NCBI RefSeq assembly: GCF_001281265.1
Contig: NZ_JXDB01000009.1
Location: forward strand, 186,001-250,000
Length of the DNA stretch: 64,000 nucleotides
From: Apilactobacillus kunkeei DSM 12361 = ATCC 700308
Lineage (GTDB): Bacteria > Bacillota > Bacilli > Lactobacillales > Lactobacillaceae
Reading direction: 5' to 3'
Part shown: one piece after another, positions 24,525 through 31,177 of the stretch
Layout of the letters: every line of letters starts with the position of its first letter
Position numbering within the stretch: position 1 is the first letter of the stretch
Position numbers and translations under genes: made by a program
Notes under the pieces: generated by a model
What the model saw: only the letters and a program-made list of their open reading frames with translations
Told to the model about the DNA's origin: nothing
Database searches by the model: none

Positions 24525-26244
24525 TATGCTTTTTCCATTTTAGAATTAGATAAATCATAATTCCGCCAATTAATCCCATCCAGCTAAATACGGTAAGCCA
24601 TAGTAAAGCTAGCAATATTGGCGTCGCATGATAGTACACTTCTAGTTTGTTATGACCCGGCTTTGAATTGACGATGACACTACCGATTTCGGTTTGCTTA
24701 ACACTACTAATGTGTTTACCGTTTAAAATCAGCTTAGTATCATCATACTTAAAGATTGGTAATTGCATCGATTTGTTATCATCTGATTCATTATCCCAGG
24801 TTAACAATAGATGACCATTGCGTTTAATCGTCTTGGTCACTTCACCCTTATAATTGATGATTTGATCACCATAGTTACCATATGGATGATAATCAAAATA
24901 ATTATAAGCCGTCATCTTATATTGCACCGGTAGGTAATCAGGCGTTGCTTTCGTTAACATCTTAAGGACAGCACCTGTATCATGAGATGACAAACTATCT
25001 CTGATGGCGTTGGTGTCTGTCGTTTGATAATGAAGATTATAATCATTTTGGACTACTTCAGGTGAGAAGAAATGGTGCACACCATTTCTCACTGACCCAC
25101 CTGCATCATAAATAATAAAGAAAGTTAATATCAGCAATGCGTAGTTCTTAAATGCATTGACCCATTGCTTTTTAGAGGTATCATTAATCATGATTCCGGC
25201 ACAAATTAATAACAAAATAAACGGAATCACAACAAAACGTCGTGGCATTTGAATTAGGTAAGAAATACTTGGAAACTTCTTATCTAGTGGTCCCCATGGA
25301 AATAACACTGATGAAATCCACATGAAGAATAATCCGGTAGTAAAGATAATCTTTCTAGATGAGCTAATCTTTTTAAAGTTAAACACAAAGTAAATTGCCA
25401 CGATAATAAAACCAACTGAATAAATTGGTGGCAATACAAAGACATTCTTGCCAAACAATGCCACCGAATCCTCGTACATATCCAGTTGTGGAGCCACCCC
25501 TAATGCATGGTTGGTGAATGAAATTTGCATCATTCCATACCAGACATTGGCGGTCAAACATAATGTTAATAAAACTGACAACATAGCATTACGCCACATT
25601 TTCAGTTTTTCTTTACTATGAATCACACCATATATAAACATTGGAACTAGAGCCAATGCACCAGTTAGACTGCTCAACATGTGTGTTTGCAACAAAATTG
25701 ACATTGGAATTGCTAGTTTTAATACGTTGATAGATTTGTAATCAATCATGTCAAAACCAGCCACTAATAGCCAAGGTAATAAAGCAGCTCCCCATCCGGT
25801 AAATTGCATTCCTACAACCCATCCCATAATCAAATAAGATGACATGTAAGCAATACCGACAAAGACTGCGTATATTTTCTTAATATTAGTCCTAATTGCA
25901 AGGTTATACATTGTCATTCCACTGACGCATAACGTTAACAACGAAGTGACAATCTGGTATCTAACCCAATTGCCAGTAATCAACAAAATTAATCCATTAA
26001 AATAAGCCGCTAATGGGCCATATAATGCATTAATAATCCTCCCTGACTGTTGGTATCCGTAAATGGATATGAAGTAACTCAAATGGCCAGTTTTTAGTTG
26101 CATTGCCGCATCATAGAACCGATTCATATGAAAAATAGAGTCAACCCCTAAAATATATGATCCGGTTACGATTTGCGGCAACATAATTAACACGGCAACC
26201 AGAAAGATTGTCATGTATGGCCAAAACTTAATCGCTTTTTTCAT
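24505..26244 (-). CDS. Large polytopic membrane protein (PTPS-related / GT-C-like)
   Basis: 579 aa with roughly 11-12 membrane spans. An extracytoplasmic domain of about 130 residues (near 400-540) precedes a last span and a basic tail. The early loop GSYILGVDSIFHMNRFYDAA resembles the DxxxH region of the 6-pyruvoyl-tetrahydropterin-synthase-related and YfhO-like membrane families, which share a GT-C glycosyltransferase architecture. A role in transferring lipid-linked sugars to the cell surface is plausible but unproven. AAGGAAG precedes the ATG. It is a single gene. Confidence 0.72.
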   Translation of the reverse strand: MKKAIKFWPYMTIFLVAVLIMLPQIVTGSYILGVDSIFHMNRFYDAAMQLKTGHLSYFISIYGYQQSGRIINALYGPLAAYFNGLILLITGNWVRYQIVTSLLTLCVSGMTMYNLAIRTNIKKIYAVFVGIAYMSSYLIMGWVVGMQFTGWGAALLPWLLVAGFDMIDYKSINVLKLAIPMSILLQTHMLSSLTGALALVPMFIYGVIHSKEKLKMWRNAMLSVLLTLCLTANVWYGMMQISFTNHALGVAPQLDMYEDSVALFGKNVFVLPPIYSVGFIIVAIYFVFNFKKISSSRKIIFTTGLFFMWISSVLFPWGPLDKKFPSISYLIQMPRRFVVIPFILLLICAGIMINDTSKKQWVNAFKNYALLILTFFIIYDAGGSVRNGVHHFFSPEVVQNDYNLHYQTTDTNAIRDSLSSHDTGAVLKMLTKATPDYLPVQYKMTAYNYFDYHPYGNYGDQIINYKGEVTKTIKRNGHLLLTWDNESDDNKSMQLPIFKYDDTKLILNGKHISSVKQTEIGSVIVNSKPGHNKLEVYYHATPILLALLWLTVFSWMGLIGGIMIYLILKWKKHKKRNVS

Positions 26245-26291
26245 CGATATTCTTCCTTAAAAAATAATTTACAAATTCAATATTAACATAT

Positions 26292-26328
26292 AAAAAAGAA
26301 GCGAACCTTAAAATCAGTCCGCTTCTTA
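26292..26328 (-). terminator. Terminator after the EamA gene at 26346
   Basis: Minus-strand AAGAAGCG/CGCTTCTT stem with a 16-nt loop and TTTTTT. Confidence 0.75.
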
Positions 26329-26345
26329 GTATAATATAAATATTT

Positions 26346-27287
26346 TTAAACTTCGCTATGTTTATCAATCGTTAATTTACGATGTGACTTTTGTAAAATG
26401 AAAATTGCTAAAATAACTAATACTGCACCCACAATTTCAATAAAACTAATTGAAATTTGGAAGAAAATAATACTTAGGATAAATGTAACTACTGGTTGAG
26501 TTGCATCAACTAAACTAACAACTTCTGATGGTGCAAAATTCAAAGCATGTAGCAATAGCATGAATGGAAGAATCGTTCCAAATAGAATAATTCCACCAAC
26601 TCCGAAAACGATACCAGTAGTTAAATGTGGCATGTTTATCCAGATTGGTTGTTTTAGGTTAAAGATAATACCCGCAATTAGCGTTCCCCAACCTAGAATT
26701 ACCATTGGTGAGCTTTGACCAACGATAGGACGTGGTAGCACAACGTAAAGTGCAGCAGTTACACCAGATAAAATCCCCCAAATTAATGATTCAGGCGTAA
26801 TTGAAAGAGACGAGAAATCACCCTTAGTTAGAGATAGTACAACTCCCGCCAAAGCGATTACGAAAACCATAATATCAATTGGTAATGGCTTTCTGTGTTG
26901 GAATACAATTGATCCCAATAGAATAAATAGTGGTGCTAGATATTGCAAAATAGTTGAAGCATTTGCGTTACCGGTTTGTACACTCATGTAGAAAGTGTAT
27001 AGGTTAGCACCTAGACCAAATATACCGTAAGCAACAATGCAAATAAATGATTTCCATGACTTAAAGACATTGAAAATGTGTCCTTTATAAACAATTGCAG
27101 AAATAACTAACAACACAATTCCAGAAATCATGGTTCTAGTTGATAGGAACCAGTTAGCTTCCAAATGTTCTGTTTGAGATACAAATTGCAAAATCGTACC
27201 AGAAACACCCCAAAGTGCTGAAGCTAAAAAAGCCCAGAAGATACCTTTCATGACATTAGTCTCTAAAAGGCCTGTTTCGTTTTCCAT
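26346..27287 (-). CDS. DMT family transporter (EamA repeat protein), copy A
   Basis: 313 aa, ten membrane spans as two EamA repeats (AFLASALWGVSGTILQFV in the first, LIWGILSGVTAALYVVLPRP in the second). It is an exporter of small metabolites or amino acids. It is clearly paralogous to the next gene upstream, with shared segments such as VILGWGTLIAGI and NFAPSEVVSLVDA. A longer frame opens at 27365, but ATG 27287 follows GGGGTG and matches the copy B N-terminus. A terminator separates it from copy B, so it may depend partly on read-through or its own promoter. Confidence 0.88.
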   Translation of the reverse strand: MENETGLLETNVMKGIFWAFLASALWGVSGTILQFVSQTEHLEANWFLSTRTMISGIVLLVISAIVYKGHIFNVFKSWKSFICIVAYGIFGLGANLYTFYMSVQTGNANASTILQYLAPLFILLGSIVFQHRKPLPIDIMVFVIALAGVVLSLTKGDFSSLSITPESLIWGILSGVTAALYVVLPRPIVGQSSPMVILGWGTLIAGIIFNLKQPIWINMPHLTTGIVFGVGGIILFGTILPFMLLLHALNFAPSEVVSLVDATQPVVTFILSIIFFQISISFIEIVGAVLVILAIFILQKSHRKLTIDKHSEV

Positions 27288-27387
27288 ATTTTCACCCCAT
27301 ATAAAGCTATAATTCCAACAGATGTAAACTCTTCTTACTTGAAACCTATAATAAAAAGATATCACAAGTGAGAAAACTTGAAAATAG

Positions 27388-27433
27388 AAAAAGACTATTT
27401 ATACGAAATAATGCGTAAAAATAGTCTTTTTTA
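27388..27433 (-). terminator. Terminator after the EamA gene at 27440
   Basis: Long minus-strand stem AAAAGACTATTTTTACG/CGTATAAATAGTCTTTT with T-run. Confidence 0.85.
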
Positions 27434-27439
27434 GACGTT

Positions 27440-28378
27440 CTATCTAATATCTGGATCCTTCTTATCTCTCTTTTGATGAGATCTTTGTAAGAAGTAAATT
27501 GACACGATAATAATGATTGCACCAAGTGCTTCAATTGGTGTTGGAATTAAGTGGAATACAATCATACTTAGGATGATTGTAACAACTGGTTCAACGGCAT
27601 CAACAATACTTGACACTTCTGATGGAGCAAACTTTAAACTGTATAGAACAGCAGAGAAAGCAAAGATAGTACCTACTAAGATAACTCCACCGATACCTAA
27701 AACAATACCTGGTGTAATCTTAGGAGCATCTGACCAGAATGGGTGATAAGCGTTAAAACCAATACCAGCAATCAAAGTACCCCAACCTAGAACAACAAAT
27801 GGTGAATTTTCTTTTGTTAGTGGCTTTGGAACTGAGTAATATACAGCAGCTGAAACAGCTGAAAGTAAACCAAAAATAACGGCAGTCAATGGAACAGATA
27901 GTTCACCAATGTGACCGTTAGTGATAATCAAGAATACCCCTACTAAAGCTAACAAGAATGAAATTACATCAGCCTTTAGAGGTTTCTTCTTCATAAAGAT
28001 CAATCCATATAGCACAATAAAGATTGGTGCTAAGTATTGTAGAATTGTGGCTGTAGCAGCATTACCTTCTTGAATACTTACATAAAATGTTGACATGTTA
28101 ACTGCTAAACCAAAAATTGCATAGATGAATAATCTAATGATCGATTCTTTTGACTTCCAAACATCAAAAACATGTTTACCAACGTGAATTGAACCGATAG
28201 CTAACAATAAAATACCTGCAAATAATGTACGAACTGAAATGAACCATTGTGTAGGAACTGCTTCGTTTTTAGCGACGAATTGCATGATAACTCCTGAGAA
28301 ACCCCATAGGGTAGAAGCCATCGCAGACCAGAAAATACCTTTCATGACGTTTTCAGTCGTTGTATGTTGTTTTTCCAT
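27440..28378 (-). CDS. DMT family transporter (EamA repeat protein), copy B
   Basis: 312 aa, ten spans, two EamA repeats. It is highly similar in layout to the downstream copy A, so the two arose by tandem duplication. ATG 28378 follows GGGGAG at 8 bp. Upstream Met codons in the longer frame (28483) lie in the preceding permease gene and lack a site. It starts 40 bp after the APC permease stop with no terminator between, so it is co-transcribed with the permease under the leader-peptide attenuator. Substrate unknown. Confidence 0.88.
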   Translation of the reverse strand: MEKQHTTTENVMKGIFWSAMASTLWGFSGVIMQFVAKNEAVPTQWFISVRTLFAGILLLAIGSIHVGKHVFDVWKSKESIIRLFIYAIFGLAVNMSTFYVSIQEGNAATATILQYLAPIFIVLYGLIFMKKKPLKADVISFLLALVGVFLIITNGHIGELSVPLTAVIFGLLSAVSAAVYYSVPKPLTKENSPFVVLGWGTLIAGIGFNAYHPFWSDAPKITPGIVLGIGGVILVGTIFAFSAVLYSLKFAPSEVSSIVDAVEPVVTIILSMIVFHLIPTPIEALGAIIIIVSIYFLQRSHQKRDKKDPDIR

Positions 28379-28418
28379 TTTTAAAACTCCCCGTTTATTC
28401 ATAATAACGAAATTGTTA

Positions 28419-29810
28419 TTACGATTTGTTTGATTGGCTATGTTTAATCCCATAACCGAAATAAATACATAATCCGCTAGCAAACCAAATAATTGCTAAA
28501 ATCCATGTATCAAGTGGCAATTGAATTAATAAATAAATACATGCTACCGCTGATACAATTGGTAAGACTGGATATAATGGAACTTTGAATCCATCATTTT
28601 TTATATCTTTACGTTTTCTTAGATATAATATTCCAATTGACATGAACGTAAAGGCAATCAAAGTCCCAATATTAACTAAACTAGCTAATTTATCTAGCGA
28701 AAAGATACCACCCATCACTGCTATCACAATCGTTACGAAGATAACACTGTGGACTGGAACATTTTTCTTTGTGTCTATTTTACTCAATTTTTTAGGTAAA
28801 AGTCCATCACGACCAATGGAATAAATCAGACGTGAACTACTAAATACCATGTTTACCATCATAGTAAACATACCTGCTAACGCACCCAATGAAATTAAAA
28901 TTCCAAGTTTGTCCAAGTGAATCATTTGTAGTGCAAATGTTACTGGATCCGAAACGTTTAATTTTGAATAAGGTACAATTCCTGTAAGAATAATTGAGAC
29001 TAATATGTACAAGATTGTACAAATGATTAATGTACCAATAATACCGATTGGCATTGTCTTTTTAGGGTTCTTTACTTCACCTGCTGAGGCTGCAATAACA
29101 TCAAAACCTAAGTAAGCAAAGAACACTAAGGAAGCCCCCTTGAAAACCCCACTAACACCAAATGGCATAAATGGATTCCAATTAGTTGGCTTAACAAAAA
29201 ATGCCCCGGCAACTACAAAGACAATAATGATTGCAATTTTGACTATCACCATTATGTCATTTAAACGTGTGGATGATTTAACACCCCTGGTTAAGATCCA
29301 TGAAATCAATAACACTATTAGAATCGCTATCAAATTAACATATGTGCCGTGATTCGGATCATAGTTAGCTGATAGTGCCTTTGGCATGTGGAGTCCGAAG
29401 TTAGCCAGTAATGATTGCAAATAAGCTGACCAGCTTGATGCAACAGTTGCTACTGAAAGCATGTATTCAAGAATCAAACCCCATCCGATAATCCATCCAG
29501 TAATTTCTCCGAAGATAACGTTACCGAATGTGTATGCACTTCCTGCAACCGGTAACGCTGATGAAAATTCAGCATAACACATTGCACAAAGTGAACATAC
29601 GATTGTCGCAATTACGAATGAGAGAATAATTCCGGGCCCCGCGGTTGTTGCTGCAACTGTTCCTGGTATTACGAAAATTCCAGCACCAATAACAGCACCG
29701 ATTCCCATCATGATTAAATCTTTAGTGTCGATAGTTCTTTGTAAATTTTGATCCCTATCGATGAACTTAGCCAATGATGTCTTACGATTCACCTTAGACA
29801 GAATATTCAT
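28419..29810 (-). CDS. APC family amino acid permease
   Basis: 463 aa with 12-13 membrane spans. It shows the APC opening DLIMMGIGAVIGAGIFVIPG and the GFDVIAASAGEVKNPKKTMP segment of cationic/neutral amino acid transporters (YfnA/CAT-like). It imports or exchanges an amino acid, and the identity is not readable from sequence. ATG 29810 follows GGGGGA. The longer frame from 29849 runs into the second terminator and is rejected. It is the first gene after a leader peptide and two tandem terminators, so expression is probably attenuated. Confidence 0.88.
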   Translation of the reverse strand: MNILSKVNRKTSLAKFIDRDQNLQRTIDTKDLIMMGIGAVIGAGIFVIPGTVAATTAGPGIILSFVIATIVCSLCAMCYAEFSSALPVAGSAYTFGNVIFGEITGWIIGWGLILEYMLSVATVASSWSAYLQSLLANFGLHMPKALSANYDPNHGTYVNLIAILIVLLISWILTRGVKSSTRLNDIMVIVKIAIIIVFVVAGAFFVKPTNWNPFMPFGVSGVFKGASLVFFAYLGFDVIAASAGEVKNPKKTMPIGIIGTLIICTILYILVSIILTGIVPYSKLNVSDPVTFALQMIHLDKLGILISLGALAGMFTMMVNMVFSSSRLIYSIGRDGLLPKKLSKIDTKKNVPVHSVIFVTIVIAVMGGIFSLDKLASLVNIGTLIAFTFMSIGILYLRKRKDIKNDGFKVPLYPVLPIVSAVACIYLLIQLPLDTWILAIIWFASGLCIYFGYGIKHSQSNKS

Positions 29811-29835
29811 AAAAATCCCCCTTTTTACATGAATA

Positions 29836-29870
29836 AATAAAAACCGCACTAGTTTCCTAACTAGTGCGGT
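29836..29870 (-). terminator. Second leader terminator (T2) of the APC-EamA operon
   Basis: Perfect 11-bp stem CCGCACTAGTT/AACTAGTGCGG (29844-29854, 29859-29869) with a 4-nt loop and TTTTTATTTATT on the minus strand. It ends about 25 bp before the permease ribosome site. Confidence 0.9.
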
Positions 29871-29918
29871 AAAAAAGCACTAGAAAGAATAACTGCTTAC
29901 CAGCCATTTTTCTAGTGC
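29870..29918 (-). terminator. First leader terminator (T1) of the APC-EamA operon
   Basis: Perfect 10-bp stem GCACTAGAAA/TTTCTAGTGC (arms 29909-29918 and 29877-29886) followed by TTTTTT on the minus strand. Its distal arm is complementary over 7 bp to the proximal arm of T2, so the two hairpins can be replaced by an alternative one. Confidence 0.88.
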
Positions 29919-29969
29919 TTCCGAAGTTTTCATAGCGAAATAATCTCTTCTACGTACTATACTAAACAG

Positions 29970-30035
29970 CTAGTTCAGATTAAAGAAGAAATTATTATTA
30001 TCTTGTTTTATTGTCAGAATACAACAAGTAGCCAT
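29970..30035 (-). CDS. Leader peptide (21 aa) of the APC-EamA operon
   Basis: ATG (30033-30035) lies 7 bp after TTGGAGG and about 40 nt after the predicted transcription start. The peptide begins MATCC, then ILTIKQD, then NNNFFF and ends NLN. It includes two CTG codons, which look rare in this genome. The AAT AAT TTC TTC codons (29985-29996) can pair over 12 bp with a segment 3' of the stop (29939-29950, one G-U pair). That pairing would be broken by a stalled ribosome. This is the layout of an amino-acid attenuation leader responding to Phe or Asn. It is too short for conventional gene callers. Confidence 0.75.
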   Translation of the reverse strand: MATCCILTIKQDNNNFFFNLN

Positions 30036-30076
30036 GATTGAACCTCCAATTTTCATTCGTTCATTTATTTGTAATA

Positions 30077-30105
30077 ATCTTACCGAAAATGTATGAAGAA
30101 TGCAA
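30077..30105 (-). promoter_or_regulatory. Promoter of the leader-peptide/APC-EamA operon
   Basis: Minus-strand TTGCAT (30100-30105), 17 bp, TAAGAT (30077-30082). Confidence 0.8.
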
Positions 30106-30111
30106 GTTTTT

Positions 30112-31035
30112 TTATTTATTATTAGCTTTTCTTTCCTTTAATTCGGCGTTTAATGATTCCAAACGTTTATTAAGGATCAATTGGACTTGTTGATTTTTTC
30201 TCATATTATCGTTAGTCTTCTTAATTAATTCTTCAATCTCAGTATTAGTGTAACCAGACATCTGTTTTTGCATAATATAAGTATCTTGGTAAGCACTGCT
30301 TACGATATCGTAACCACGTTTTCCCAAACTAACTAATCCACCAGCTGCATCATGTAGACTAGGTCTTTGACTAAAGTGATCAATATGAGTCATTAGTTCA
30401 CGACTAACAGTGTTGTTCCAGAAGCTAATCAATGAACCAGCAAAGAATGCTGTAAAGATGGTCATGATTCCAAATGGTCCTGAAACAATAATGGCAACAA
30501 GCATAAAGATAATATCTTGAGCACTTCTCACTTTTCTGTACTCAATATGTGTTTTTTCAGAAATGATTGGTGCCAGTGCATCATAAGGAGATACACCTAA
30601 TTTAGTTGCCATATAGATTGAAGTACCTAATGTAAAAACTAAAATACCAACAATTGCATCGAAGACCATCATAGGAATGCTAATTTTACCAGGAAAAATC
30701 ATCGAGTAAAAAGTACTGAAATATTCAATTTCATATCCTACTAATACCATGTTAAAAATGGTTCCTAATCCGATTTGTTTTCGATCAAAAATTAAAACAA
30801 TAACGAATAATGCTAAGTTAGCAAATAATTGAAATGACCCCAATGAAGTCCCCAATTTGTTAGCCATCCCGGCATTCATAGCAGTAAATGGATCAATTCC
30901 GACATGTCCTGAGCGCATAAAAGCAGCTCCAAGAGCAATTAATGTAACTCCTATCAAGGACATAACTGCACGTAAAAATAAATCTAGCGGTTTGTTAATG
31001 ACGTTTTTTGAGTTATCGTATGAAACGTTTTTCAT
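30112..31035 (-). CDS. YczE/YitT-like membrane protein with C-terminal helical tail
   Basis: 307 aa. Residues about 15-215 hold five or six membrane spans with the YczE-like ALGAAFMRSGHVGIDPFTAM and ATKLGVSPYDALAP repeats. Residues about 215-307 are a hydrophilic tail predicted to be helical or coiled-coil (IEELIKKTNDNMRKNQQVQ). It is a paralogue of the 23795 gene, which lacks this tail. AAGAAGG precedes the ATG. No clear terminator separates it from the leader-peptide promoter, which begins 7 bp before its stop. Function unknown. Confidence 0.8.
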   Translation of the reverse strand: MKNVSYDNSKNVINKPLDLFLRAVMSLIGVTLIALGAAFMRSGHVGIDPFTAMNAGMANKLGTSLGSFQLFANLALFVIVLIFDRKQIGLGTIFNMVLVGYEIEYFSTFYSMIFPGKISIPMMVFDAIVGILVFTLGTSIYMATKLGVSPYDALAPIISEKTHIEYRKVRSAQDIIFMLVAIIVSGPFGIMTIFTAFFAGSLISFWNNTVSRELMTHIDHFSQRPSLHDAAGGLVSLGKRGYDIVSSAYQDTYIMQKQMSGYTNTEIEELIKKTNDNMRKNQQVQLILNKRLESLNAELKERKANNK

Positions 31036-31126
31036 AATTTTTATACCTTCTTATGTTTGTTTTTATTAATTATGATTGCGCTTTCATTATAACCCTTTTA
31101 TGCTTCTAACTGAAATAATTTATACT

Positions 31127-31159
31127 AAAAAAAGAGACAATGGCAAATCCATCGTCTCT
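31127..31159 (-). terminator. Terminator of the tetR-MMPL operon
   Basis: Minus-strand GAGACGATGG/CCATTGTCTC stem followed by seven T. Confidence 0.9.
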
Positions 31160-31177
31160 CATCCGTATTATTTTCAT

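Noticed and set aside
29811-29849. Extended N-terminus of the APC permease from 29849
   Set aside because: The extension is encoded by the tail of the second terminator and the ribosome site, and ATG 29810 has GGGGGA at correct distance.
29882-29933. Second short frame (MKTSEALEKW start) across the first leader terminator
   Set aside because: No Shine-Dalgarno at a usable distance. It reads through the terminator stem and is probably chance. Kept only as context for the attenuator.
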